A stretch of DNA of 64,000 nt from positions 18,169 to 82,168 of the forward strand of contig JACDEI010000019.1 in the NCBI GenBank assembly GCA_013816485.1. Direction: 5' to 3'. The DNA comes from Planctomycetota bacterium. GTDB lineage: Bacteria > Planctomycetota > UBA11346. The notes under the pieces are model-generated. The model worked only from the letters and a program-made list of their open reading frames with translations, did no database searches and was not told the origin of the DNA. Below, one piece after another: positions 36,562 to 44,557 of the stretch (positions are counted from its first letter, which is position 1; the number at the start of each line of letters is the position of its first letter). The translations under genes and the position numbers were made by a program.

Positions 36562-37217
36562 CCTGGGACTGGAGCTATGCCTGGAGTTGTCTGCCGCTGC
36601 TGTGGCAGGCGGGTTTGATCACCGTGCTGGCGACCGTCATCGGTGGTGCCTTGGCGGCGGTGGGCGGTCTGCCGTGGGCGGTGCTGCTGCGCAGCGACCA
36701 CGCATGGGTACGCCGTCCGGCGGATGCAGTCCTGCAGGTGGTGCGCAACACGCCGCTGCTGGTGCAACTCTACCTGCTCTACTACGGCCTGCCGCACCTG
36801 GGCTGGTCACCGTCGCCGCTGGTGATCGGTATCGCCGGCTTGGCATTGCACTACGCGGCATACGCGGCGGAAGTGTATCGCGCTGGATTTTCCGCCGTAC
36901 CAGCGGGACAGACCGAGGCTGCGCGGGTGCTCGGGCTGTCGCGTTGGCAGCGGTTCCGTCACGTGCTGGTGCCGCAAGCGATCCCGCCGGTGCTGCCTGC
37001 ACTCGGCAACTTGGTGGTGGCGTTGTTCAAGGACACACCGGTGTTGTCGGCCATCACCGTGATCGAGTTGCTGACGCGGGCGAAACTGCTTGGCGCGGAA
37101 TCATTCCGCTACCTCGAACCGATGACGCTGGTGGGCGTGTGGTTCCTCATCGCCTCGCTGGTGGCGGCGTGGCCGCTCACCCGCCTTGAACATCGCCTGC
37201 GCAGGATCCCCACATGA
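36558..37217 (+). CDS. ehuD: Ectoine/hydroxyectoine ABC transporter permease EhuD
   Basis: The second permease (219 residues) has the same architecture as EhuC: VVRNTPLLVQLYLLYYGLP, then YAAYAAEVYRAGFSAVPAGQ (the EAA loop) and ARVLGLSRWQRFRHVLVPQA. It has about five membrane segments. It overlaps ehuC and ehuA by ATGA junctions. The separate C and D permeases and the position beside EhuB support the Ehu type over TeaABC, which is a TRAP transporter. Confidence 0.92.
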   Translation: MTWDWSYAWSCLPLLWQAGLITVLATVIGGALAAVGGLPWAVLLRSDHAWVRRPADAVLQVVRNTPLLVQLYLLYYGLPHLGWSPSPLVIGIAGLALHYAAYAAEVYRAGFSAVPAGQTEAARVLGLSRWQRFRHVLVPQAIPPVLPALGNLVVALFKDTPVLSAITVIELLTRAKLLGAESFRYLEPMTLVGVWFLIASLVAAWPLTRLEHRLRRIPT

Positions 37218-37963
37218 GCGACACCCCGGTGGTCATCAGCGGCCTGCACAAGGCCTTCGCCAGTCAGCCGGTGCTCACGGGCATCGACCTGACCATCGCC
37301 AACGGGCAACGATTGGCGTTGCTGGGTCCCAGCGGGGGAGGCAAGACCACGTTGTTGCGTGTGCTCAGTGCCCTCGAACGTCCGGATGCTGGCACGGTAC
37401 GTATCGGCGACGAACGGTTGTGGGGTGATGACGTGTCTGCCGCGGAACACGAACGCGCCCGACGTCTGGTCGGCATGGTGTTCCAGCAGTTCAACCTGTT
37501 TCCGCACCTGACGGTGATGGGCAATTGTATCCTCGCTCCCCGTCTGGTGCGAGGCCTGGGTGAAGACGCCGCCCGTGCGGAAGCAGGCACGTGGTTGGAT
37601 CGCGTCGGCCTGCGCGACAAGGCCGATGCTTGGCCAGCGACCTTGTCCGGCGGTCAACGGCAGCGGGTCGCCATTGCTCGTGCGCTGTGTATGCGCCCGG
37701 AGGTGTTGTGTTTCGATGAACCGACCTCTGCCCTTGATCCGGAACTGGTCGGCGAGGTGGTGACGGTGGTACAGGAACTCGCACGCGAGATCAGCACCAC
37801 CATGGTCCTGGTGACGCATCAGGTCGGATTCGCCCGCGCGGTCGCAGATCGTGTGGTGGTGCTGGCCGACGGCCAGTTGATCGAAGACGGACCGCCGGAG
37901 CAGGTGTTCGACCAACCCAACCATGAACGCACCCGCCGGTTCCTCGGCGCCATCACGGGCTGA
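37214..37963 (+). CDS. ehuA: Ectoine/hydroxyectoine ABC transporter ATP-binding protein
   Basis: The 249-residue ATPase has Walker A LGPSGGGKTTLLRVLSALER and the Q-loop VFQQFNLFPHLTVMGN. The signature is LSGGQRQRVAIARALCMRPE, the Walker B is VLCFDEPTSALDPELVGEV and the switch His is in LVTHQVGFARAVADRV. It is of the GlnQ/HisP polar amino acid group and powers EhuCD. The marC-family gene begins 3 bp after its stop. Confidence 0.93.
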   Translation: MSDTPVVISGLHKAFASQPVLTGIDLTIANGQRLALLGPSGGGKTTLLRVLSALERPDAGTVRIGDERLWGDDVSAAEHERARRLVGMVFQQFNLFPHLTVMGNCILAPRLVRGLGEDAARAEAGTWLDRVGLRDKADAWPATLSGGQRQRVAIARALCMRPEVLCFDEPTSALDPELVGEVVTVVQELAREISTTMVLVTHQVGFARAVADRVVVLADGQLIEDGPPEQVFDQPNHERTRRFLGAITG

Positions 37964-37966
37964 ACC

Positions 37967-38587
37967 ATGAGTGAGATCATCAACGCCTTTTCGCTGTTCT
38001 TCGCGCTGCTCAATCCATTCCTGGTCGGCGTCTACCTCGTGCAGTTCATCCGCACGCTGGAAGCACGGCAGTTCACCGCCGTACTGGTGCGCGGTGGCTG
38101 TATCGCCGGTCTGGTGTTCATGGTCTTCGCCATCGCTGGCGATCGGGTGTTTGGTCTGATTGGCATCCGTTTCGCCGCCTTCCAGGTCTTCGGTGGTGTG
38201 GTCTTCATCCTCATCGCCATCCGTGCGGTCTTCGGTGGCGCCGAAAGCCAGACCGCTCTGCGGGGCGAGGCTGAGCACCTGGCCGGGGCCATCGCCATGC
38301 CCTTCCTCATCGGTCCGGCGACCGTCAGCGCCAGCGTGCTCATCGGCGCGCAGGTCGGACCGTTGGCGGCTTGTAGCATCATCCTCGTGGTATTGACCCT
38401 GACCGTGACCCTGGTGGCGTTGGGTAAACTCGGTTACGACCGGCTGCAACGTGCCAACGCCCGGCTGGCTGAACGCTACATCGAGATCGCGGGACGCATC
38501 GCGGCGATGATCATGGGATCGATCGCGGTCGACATGGTGTGGACCGGGCTCAGTCGGCTGCTGGCCGAAAGTCCTTTGGTTCGCTGA
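37967..38587 (+). CDS. MarC-family integral membrane protein
   Basis: The 206-residue protein has six predicted membrane segments and the MarC/YhgN hallmarks: FFALLNPFLVGVYL near the N-terminus, FQVFGGVVFILIAIRAVFGG, AIAMPFLIGPATVSASVLIGAQ (the second NPxG-like pore region) and RIAAMIMGSIAVDM. MarC proteins are of uncertain function; a transporter-like fold has been proposed. Its start 3 bp after ehuA and on the same strand implies co-transcription with the ectoine genes. That is not a standard ectoine-cluster member. It may be a channel or efflux partner in osmotic adjustment (inference). Confidence 0.87.
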   Translation: MSEIINAFSLFFALLNPFLVGVYLVQFIRTLEARQFTAVLVRGGCIAGLVFMVFAIAGDRVFGLIGIRFAAFQVFGGVVFILIAIRAVFGGAESQTALRGEAEHLAGAIAMPFLIGPATVSASVLIGAQVGPLAACSIILVVLTLTVTLVALGKLGYDRLQRANARLAERYIEIAGRIAAMIMGSIAVDMVWTGLSRLLAESPLVR

Positions 38588-38629
38588 GCACTGGTGCCAG
38601 CAATCCAACCAACCACACTGCCCGCCATC

Positions 38630-39151
38630 ATGGCCAGCACCGAGCCGACCGATTCCTCTGTCGATGCCCAGACCCGTCAGATCCTGCGCTCGCTGCGCCG
38701 CATCATCCGTCGCACCGACATCAGTTCGCGTGAACAGGAACAAGATTTTGGTGTCACCGCGCCACAACTGCTGTGTCTCATCGCCGTGGTCGAGGCCGGC
38801 ACCACCACCCAGGTCGAACTGAGCGAACGGCTGCAACTCGGCGGCAGCACCATCAACGGCGTGGTCGATCGCCTGGAGCAGAAGGGCCTGTTGACGCGCA
38901 CCCGCGATCCGCAAGACCGTCGCCGGTTGCTGACCACCGCCACCGAGGCCGGTCGCGATCTGGTGCGCCGCGCGCCGCCACCGTTGCACAGCCGGCTCGT
39001 ACATGGCCTGGAGCGCATGTCGGAATTCGAACGCGCGACCATCGCCCGCAGTCTGGAAGTGCTCGTCGATCTGTTGGAGGCGGGCAACCTCGATGTCGCG
39101 CCGATCCTCACCGAAGGCCCGATCCAACGTCCGGATGAAGTCACCGGCTAA
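38630..39151 (+). CDS. MarR-family transcriptional regulator, EctR candidate
   Basis: The 173-residue protein has a winged helix-turn-helix: TAPQLLCLIAVVEAGTTTQVE, then LSERLQLGGSTINGVVDRLE as recognition helix and LLTRTRDPQDRRRLLTTAT as wing with the conserved DxRR. Flanking helices form the MarR dimer. MarR-type regulators (EctR, CosR) control ectoine genes in other bacteria, so a terminal marR gene in this operon is a strong candidate for autoregulation. ATG 38630 is preferred to GTG 38594 for its better family length. The ligand and operator are unknown. Confidence 0.88.
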   Translation: MASTEPTDSSVDAQTRQILRSLRRIIRRTDISSREQEQDFGVTAPQLLCLIAVVEAGTTTQVELSERLQLGGSTINGVVDRLEQKGLLTRTRDPQDRRRLLTTATEAGRDLVRRAPPPLHSRLVHGLERMSEFERATIARSLEVLVDLLEAGNLDVAPILTEGPIQRPDEVTG

Positions 39152-39213
39152 CGTGGATTGCGCGGTGATCAGCTGGTGGTGCCAGCGGAGTATCGCAGAT
39201 GATCCCACCTAAC

Positions 39214-39242
39214 GAAAAACCCCGGATTTCTCCGGGGTTTTC
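39214..39242. terminator. Bidirectional terminator between marR-type gene and glnA
   Basis: AAAAACCCCGGA pairs with TCCGGGGTTTTT across a TTTC loop, with A and T runs on the two sides. It suits termination of both convergent transcripts. Confidence 0.92.
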
Positions 39243-39267
39243 GTGGCCTTTGGCCGTACGCGCCGCT

Positions 39268-40677
39268 TTAGGCGTCGTAGTAGAGGTAAAACTCGTACGG
39301 GTTCGGGCGGAGCTTCATCGGCTCCACTTCGTTCTCGCGCTTGTAGCTGACGTAGGCCTCGATCATGTCCTCGGTGAAGACATCGCCGGCGGTCAGCCAA
39401 GCCTTGTCTTGCTCCATGGTGTCGAGCGCTTCTTCCAGCGATTTGCAGGTGCCGGGGATCTGCGCCAGTTCCTCGGGCGGCAGGTCGTAGATGTTCTTGT
39501 CCATCGGCTTGCCCGGATCGATCTGATTCTTGATGCCGTCGATGGCCGCCATGAGGATCGCGGCGGTCACCAGGTACGGGCTGCCCGAGGCGTCGGGGCA
39601 ACGGAACTCGAAGCGGCGAGCCTTGTCACCCTGCACGTGCGGGATGCGGATCGACGCGGAGCGGTTGCTGGCCGAGTAGGCGAGATTCACCGGGGCTTCG
39701 TAGCCCGGCACTAAGCGACGGTAGCTGTTGACGCTGGGGTTGGTGAACGCCTGGATCGACTTGCCGTGCTTGAGGATGCCGCCGATCGCCCACAGGGCGT
39801 TCTGCGACAACTTGGTGTAGACGTTGCCGGCGAAGGTATTCTTGCCGTCCTTCCAGATCGACATGTGGTTGTGCATGCCGCTGCCGTTGTCGAAGAACAT
39901 TGGCTTAGGCATGAACGTCGCCGTCTTGCCGTGCTGGTAGGCGGTGTTCTTGACCGCGTACTTGTACTGGTGCACCAAGTCGCCAGCGGTGACGACCGAG
40001 CCGTACTTGATGCCGATTTCGCACTGGCCGGGGCTCGCCACCTCATGGTGATGGAGGTCGATCTCCATGCCCATGGTCTGCATGTTGGTGGTGATCTCGC
40101 TGCGGATGTCCATCAACTGGTCGGCCGGCGTCGCGGGGAAGTAGCCCTGCTTGTGGCGGATCTTGTGACCCTGGTTGATACCGTCGTCGATGCCCATGTT
40201 CCACGGCGCTTCGCTCGAATCGAGGTAGTAGAACGAGGCCTGCGGCGAGCTGTGGTAGCGGATCGAGTCGAAGATGAAGAACTCGGGTTCCGGGCCGAAG
40301 TAGGCCATGTCGCCGATGCCGGTGCTCTTGAGGTAGGCGAGGGCCTTGTGCGCGATGCCGCGCGCGTCGCGGGTGTAGCGCTGGCCGGTGCGCGGATCGT
40401 AGATGTCGCCGAAGAAACAGATGGTCGGCTGCTCACGGAACGGATCGACGAAAACGGTCGCCGGGTCCGGCTTGATGTTCATGTCCGACTTCTCGATGCC
40501 CTGCCAGCCACGGATCGAACTGCCGTCGAAGGGCAGGCCTTCCTCGAACAGCTCCTTCGTCAGGCGGTGGCCCGTGATGGTGAAGTGCTGGAGGGTGCCG
40601 AACAGATCACCGAACATGATGTCGATGTATTTGGCGCCGTGGTCCTTGGCGAGTTGCAGGGCTTTTTCAACGCTCAT
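39268..40677 (-). CDS. glnA: Glutamine synthetase, type I
   Basis: GlnA makes glutamine from glutamate, ammonia and ATP. The 469-residue length and motifs are type I: FDGSSIRGWQGIEKSDM near 50, the metal-ligand region GPEPEFFIFD near 128, MPKPMFFDNGSGMHNHMSIW near 256, and NRSASIRIP near 338. The adenylylation site KNIYDLPPEE has Tyr397, the same number as in enterobacterial enzyme, so regulation by GlnE is likely. It is the third gene of the amtB-glnB-glnA cluster. A G-C stem (CCGCGG, 40703-40720) lies in its leader. Confidence 0.98.
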   Translation of the reverse strand: MSVEKALQLAKDHGAKYIDIMFGDLFGTLQHFTITGHRLTKELFEEGLPFDGSSIRGWQGIEKSDMNIKPDPATVFVDPFREQPTICFFGDIYDPRTGQRYTRDARGIAHKALAYLKSTGIGDMAYFGPEPEFFIFDSIRYHSSPQASFYYLDSSEAPWNMGIDDGINQGHKIRHKQGYFPATPADQLMDIRSEITTNMQTMGMEIDLHHHEVASPGQCEIGIKYGSVVTAGDLVHQYKYAVKNTAYQHGKTATFMPKPMFFDNGSGMHNHMSIWKDGKNTFAGNVYTKLSQNALWAIGGILKHGKSIQAFTNPSVNSYRRLVPGYEAPVNLAYSASNRSASIRIPHVQGDKARRFEFRCPDASGSPYLVTAAILMAAIDGIKNQIDPGKPMDKNIYDLPPEELAQIPGTCKSLEEALDTMEQDKAWLTAGDVFTEDMIEAYVSYKRENEVEPMKLRPNPYEFYLYYDA

Positions 40678-40860
40678 GGAAATGCTCCTAGGCAGGATTA
40701 GTCCGCGGGATTTTTCCGCGGGGGGTGCTGGCGGGGCGCGCAGGCTAGCCGCCTCAAGGGGTGGGGCAAGGACACCGGAAGAGGTGTGTGAGAAACTGAG
40801 CGAAATTTACGCTGGGGTGTGCCAAAGACGGTTTTTTCCGCGCGTTGGCGTCTGACGGAA

Positions 40861-40889
40861 CACCCCTGTCGGACGGGCCGACAGGGGTG
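40861..40889 (-). terminator. Hairpin after glnB
   Basis: CACCCCTGTCGG pairs with CCGACAGGGGTG across ACGGG, a perfect 12-bp stem 11 bp after the glnB stop on the minus strand. There is no T-run, so it may be an attenuator or an mRNA 3' stabiliser between glnB and glnA. Confidence 0.6.
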
Positions 40890-40899
40890 CCGTGGCGCG

Positions 40900-41247
40900 T
40901 CAGATCGCTTCCGGGCCGCGTTCGCCAGTACGGATGCGGATGCAGTCTTGCAGCGGCATGATGAATATCTTGCCGTCGCCGACCTTGCCTTCCTCGCCGG
41001 TGCGGCCGGCCTTGATGATGGCTTGGACGGTCGGCTCGACGAACTCGTCGTTCACCGCGATCTGCAGCTTCACTTTGCGCAGCAGGTTGACGGTATACTC
41101 GTGACCGCGATAGATTTCGGTGTGGCCTTTCTGGCGGCCGAAACCTTGTACGTCGCTGATGGTTAGGCGCACGACCTCGACCTCGTTGAGCGCTTCCTTG
41201 ACGGCCTCCAGCTTGGAGGGCTGGATGATGGCCTCGATCATTTTCAT
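40900..41247 (-). CDS. glnB: Nitrogen regulatory protein PII
   Basis: The 115-residue signal protein begins MKMIEAIIQPSKLEAVKEAL. The T-loop GFGRQKGHTEIYRGHEYTVN carries Tyr46 and Tyr51, the latter being the uridylylation site in proteobacterial PII. KVKLQIAVNDEFVE and GKVGDGKIFIMPLQDCIRIR, the B- and C-loop signatures, follow. PII binds ATP/ADP and 2-oxoglutarate and controls ammonium transport and glutamine synthetase. It sits between amtB (97 bp upstream) and glnA, so GlnK-like control of AmtB is likely. Confidence 0.97.
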   Translation of the reverse strand: MKMIEAIIQPSKLEAVKEALNEVEVVRLTISDVQGFGRQKGHTEIYRGHEYTVNLLRKVKLQIAVNDEFVEPTVQAIIKAGRTGEEGKVGDGKIFIMPLQDCIRIRTGERGPEAI

Positions 41248-41301
41248 GGTGATGTCCTTGGGGAGATTTGGTGTAGGTAGGGTGGGGAACGTAGGTGGCA
41301 C

Positions 41302-41333
41302 CCGGTCGCAGGCCAGTGTCTGACCTGCGACCG
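41302..41333 (-). terminator. Hairpin between amtB and glnB
   Basis: CCGGTCGCAGG pairs with CCTGCGACCGG across a 10-nt loop, an 11-bp perfect stem 10 bp downstream of the amtB stop. Lacking a T-run, it may reduce read-through into glnB or stabilise the amtB message. Confidence 0.55.
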
Positions 41334-41343
41334 GTCGCCGGCA

Positions 41344-42792
41344 TCAGTTGGCGTTGTTATAAGCCTCTTCGCCGTGCTGACTGAGGTCGAGGCCTTGTTC
41401 TTCCTCCTCCTCCGTCACGCGCAGCCCCATGAGGGGTTTGAGGACCCCGAGGATGACCGCGGTGATCACACCACACCAGATGACGGTAAAGCCCACGCCC
41501 TTGATCTGGAGCCAGACCTGGGTGGCAATCGATTCGATCTCCTTGAAGCCGCCGAAGGCGGTCGAGGCGAAGACACCGGTCAGGATGGCGCCGACGATAC
41601 CACCGACCCCGTGGACGCCGAAGGCATCCAGCGAGTCATCGTAGCCAGCAGCGCGTTTCACCACGGCGACGGCGAAGTAGCACACCACACCCGAAACCGC
41701 GCCGATGGCGAGAGCACCCATCGGGCCGACGAAACCAGCGGCGGGAGTGATCGCGACGAGTCCGGCAACCGCACCTGAGGCGATACCGAGCGCGCTCGGC
41801 TTGCCATGGCGGATCCATTCACAGACCATCCAAGCAAAGCCCGCCATCGCGGTGGCGATCTGGGTGACCATCATGGCCATGCCCGAACCCTGACCGGCAG
41901 AGACCGCCGAACCAGCGTTGAAGCCGAACCAGCCGACCCACAGGAGAGCGGCACCGACCACGCTCAGCACCATGCTGTGCGGCGGCATCGGACGCTGTGG
42001 GTAACCCTTGCGCTTGCCGAGCATGATCGCGGCCACCAGACCAGCCACACCAGCATTGATGTGCACCACGGTGCCACCAGCGAAGTCGAGAACACCCCAG
42101 TCCCACATCAGACCGCCTGGGCCGCTCCACACCATGTGGCAGATCGGCAAGTAGACCAAAGTCAGCCACAGGGCGGTGAAGACCATCATGGTGCTGAATT
42201 TCATGCGTTCAGCGAAGGCACCGACGATCAGTGCCGGAGTGATGATGGCGAAGGTCAACTGGAAGGTGAAGAAGACCGATTCAGGAATGGTCAGCGTCAT
42301 ACTTTCCAGGGAGATTCCTGCGGCGAATGCTCGATCGAGACCACCGAAGAACGAATTGAAGTTGAGGACATGTTCCGCCATGTTCGCCGTGCTGAAGGCG
42401 AGGCTGTAGCCGTAGATGGTCCACAGGATCGTCACCATGCAGACTATGGCGAAACACTGCATGATCACCGACAGGGCGTTCTTCGCTCGGACCAGGCCGC
42501 CGTAGAACAGGAACAAGCCCGGAATGGTCATCAGGAGCACGAGGCAGACAGACATCAGCATCCACGCCGTGTCGCCGCTATTGAGCGGAGTTGGCGCAGC
42601 AGGCTCAGGCGCTGCTTCGGCTGGGGCGGCTTCTGCGACCACGGCGGGGGCAGCGGGTGCCGCCTCGGTGGGCGCAGCAGGTGCCGTAGCCGCTGGGGCG
42701 GGCGCAGGTGCAGGAGCGGGATCCTCTGCCCAGAGGGCGGGACCGCAGCCGATGGCCAGCGCGGCGAGGAGGGTGAGGATGTGGCGCATCAT
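41344..42792 (-). CDS. amtB: Ammonium transporter
   Basis: The 482-residue protein has a signal peptide (MRHILTLLAALAIG) and then an Ala/Pro-rich periplasmic stretch (about 25-70) before the transporter. Motifs are GLFLFYGGLVRAKNALSVIM, the phenylalanine gate region, PESVFFTFQLTFAIITPALI, DFAGGTVVHINAGVAGLVAA with the pore His, WVGWFGFNAGSA, and DAFGVHGVGGIVGAI with the second pore His. Eleven membrane segments are expected. The short acidic tail contains EEEEE. It imports ammonium or ammonia and is regulated by PII. The Ala-Pro extension is unusual. Start is at 42792 or the adjacent ATG (42789). Confidence 0.96.
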   Translation of the reverse strand: MMRHILTLLAALAIGCGPALWAEDPAPAPAPAPAATAPAAPTEAAPAAPAVVAEAAPAEAAPEPAAPTPLNSGDTAWMLMSVCLVLLMTIPGLFLFYGGLVRAKNALSVIMQCFAIVCMVTILWTIYGYSLAFSTANMAEHVLNFNSFFGGLDRAFAAGISLESMTLTIPESVFFTFQLTFAIITPALIVGAFAERMKFSTMMVFTALWLTLVYLPICHMVWSGPGGLMWDWGVLDFAGGTVVHINAGVAGLVAAIMLGKRKGYPQRPMPPHSMVLSVVGAALLWVGWFGFNAGSAVSAGQGSGMAMMVTQIATAMAGFAWMVCEWIRHGKPSALGIASGAVAGLVAITPAAGFVGPMGALAIGAVSGVVCYFAVAVVKRAAGYDDSLDAFGVHGVGGIVGAILTGVFASTAFGGFKEIESIATQVWLQIKGVGFTVIWCGVITAVILGVLKPLMGLRVTEEEEEQGLDLSQHGEEAYNNAN

Positions 42793-42844
42793 AGACAGGT
42801 GTCCTTTTGCTTTGGGTTGAGGCGCGATGTAGAGTCCAACCCTT

Positions 42845-42861
42845 GGCAACTGGCAGGCCCA
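42845..42861 (-). promoter_or_regulatory. Possible sigma-54 promoter of amtB
   Basis: Read on the minus strand, GGGCCTGCCAGTTGCC keeps the GG and TTGC elements at the -24/-12 spacing of sigma-54 promoters (GG, ten bases, GC), about 53 bp before the amtB start. The CAC part is CCT. Nitrogen control by NtrC would make sense, but no enhancer site was assigned. Confidence 0.3.
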
Positions 42862-43437
42862 AGTCTGGCACCGACCAGGGTCCATCTCTCTAAGTGTTTG
42901 GAGAAGAGAGGGATGACGGTGTTTTTCTGGCCTCTGTGTAGCGGCACTGCAGATCATTACCCTGCATCCAAATGAAGCGCCGAGACGAGAAAACGCCCAA
43001 TTATTGACCAGCCCGACAATTCTCGGTCAGGGATGCTCACACGGAATTCCCTCCGTGCGATCCAGCCTCGGTGCAGGCCCGTAAGCGTGCTCCGACCATG
43101 ATCGCGCGGGGATCGCAACTCGTGAAAAGTGCTCCGCCAAGGGATCACCAGCAGGCGGAGGATCATCCGACCGCAACCGGTGGTGGAGCATTCTCTCAAT
43201 CCTCCACCAGCACTGGTGGAGGTCATGGCGAGGAACCGTCCCAGGAATCGGCGACCACATCCAATCGGTTTCGCCTCAAGGACATGGGAAACGCCCTACT
43301 GACACACAACGACTCCACACGGTCGGTCGCGGAATTGTCGCATGCGGGGTGCGACCTAGCGTGGCCCGGCGCTGCGGCCTGAGCGGGTCGTAGTGCCAGA
43401 CGCAGCCAGAACGCTGGCCAGATGCCGAAGGAATCCC
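42862..43437. other. Structured intergenic region between amtB and the BRCT genes
   Basis: No convincing gene is present in these 570 bp. Several hairpins occur: CACGGA/TCCGTG at 43040-43057; CCTCCACCAG/CTGGTGGAGG, a perfect 10-bp stem with a 2-nt loop, at 43201-43222; and GTCGCA/TGCGAC at 43337-43355. A further GGTGGTGGAG at 43179-43188 could pair with the second stem as an alternative. It is divergent upstream DNA for both sides, so it holds the promoters of amtB and of the BRCT pair. A structured RNA is possible; none of the common ones was recognised. Confidence 0.4.
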
Positions 43438-44547
43438 ATGGACTCGACTGCACGTACGCCCGGATGGATGGTCGGTTTGCTGGTCATCTTTACGCTGGCG
43501 ACCGCCACCACCTTCGGCCTGTTCCTCTTCCGCCATGCGGAAAAGGCCGCGCTCAGGGAGCAGCAGAACCAGCTCACCTACGAGCTGAAGGAACTGCGCG
43601 GGCTGGAGGGTTACCTCGCTCTCTTGGTGCCGCCGCTCGACAACCAGATCGCCAGCCGCCGGGTGTTGCGCGCATCGCTGACGGAAGCCGACACCCAGGC
43701 CTCGGATGACATCGCACGCATGGTCACGCAGAACCAGAGCGACGTGAAGATCATCGAAGAGCAGATCAACAAACAGATCAAGACCTACCAGGACGTGCTC
43801 AAGGACGCCAAGGAGCGACGCGCCGAACTGGCGCAGGAAGAAACCCGCGCCTTTGCCAACGAACGCGACTTCGACGAACGCCGTGCCACGTTGCGGGCGA
43901 AGATCGAAGTGATCTCGCAAGAGATCGAAGGCGTGAAGAAGAAGGGCCGCAGCGAGAACGCCGTGCTCGACACCCGCATCGTCCAACTCGAAGACCGCGT
44001 GGGTGAGCTGACCCAGCAGCGCGAACTCGGCGCCAAGGAACTCAAGCCCGACGGCCAGATCCTCCAGGCCGCCGCCACCGACGGCTTTGTCATCCTCAAC
44101 ATCGGTCAGCGGCACAATCTCCGCAAAGGGACGCGCTTCACCGTCTACAGCCGCCGCGCCGGCAAGGTGGTCTACAAGGGCGTGATCGAGGTCACCCGGG
44201 TGGAGGATCAGATCTCCACCGCGCGCGTCCTGGAAGAGACCGACCGCAACGATCCGCTGCTGGCGAACGACTTCATCTCCAATCCGGTCTACAGCCCGGA
44301 CAAGGTCAAAGGTTTCGCCATCCGCGGCGATTTCACCCGCTACAGCAAGGATGAACTGCGGCGCTTCATCGTCGAGAACGGCGGTCGCTACGACGCCGAG
44401 CTATCGGTCAACACCGACTACCTCGTGGCGGGTAACCGCAGCGACGAAGCGCTCCAGCAGGCGATCAAGCTCGGTATCAGCATCCTGAGCGAGGAGCAGC
44501 TCATCGAATCCCAGCTCTTCCGTCTCCCCGACGGTCAGAAGCAATAA
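43438..44547 (+). CDS. Membrane-anchored coiled-coil protein with C-terminal BRCT domain (1)
   Basis: The 369-residue protein has four parts. One transmembrane helix (about 11-31, MVGLLVIFTLATATTFGLFL) follows a short N-terminus. A long, charged coiled coil spans about 35-200. A small beta domain (205-285) has VILNIGQRHNLRKGTRFTVY and KGVIEVTRVED, as in FlgT/SH3-like barrels. A BRCT domain (290-358) has GFAIRGDFTRYSKDELRRF, then ENGGRYD and TDYLVAGNRS, closely matching the BRCT of DNA ligase LigA. BRCT domains bind phosphopeptides or DNA ends. The topology is uncertain from charge. The ATG has GAAGGA upstream. It is followed after 10 bp by a paralogue of identical layout. Confidence 0.85.
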   Translation: MDSTARTPGWMVGLLVIFTLATATTFGLFLFRHAEKAALREQQNQLTYELKELRGLEGYLALLVPPLDNQIASRRVLRASLTEADTQASDDIARMVTQNQSDVKIIEEQINKQIKTYQDVLKDAKERRAELAQEETRAFANERDFDERRATLRAKIEVISQEIEGVKKKGRSENAVLDTRIVQLEDRVGELTQQRELGAKELKPDGQILQAAATDGFVILNIGQRHNLRKGTRFTVYSRRAGKVVYKGVIEVTRVEDQISTARVLEETDRNDPLLANDFISNPVYSPDKVKGFAIRGDFTRYSKDELRRFIVENGGRYDAELSVNTDYLVAGNRSDEALQQAIKLGISILSEEQLIESQLFRLPDGQKQ

Positions 44548-44557
44548 GGAGCCGGAC

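Noticed and set aside
40805..40835. Sigma-54-like sequence TTGGCAC upstream of glnA
   Set aside because: The -24 element is good but the GG-to-GC spacing is nine bases instead of ten and the -12 element is poor.
43071..43382. 103-codon frame in the hairpin-rich intergenic region
   Set aside because: Ser/Thr/Gly-rich with no domain, no ribosome-binding site, and it runs through strong hairpins.
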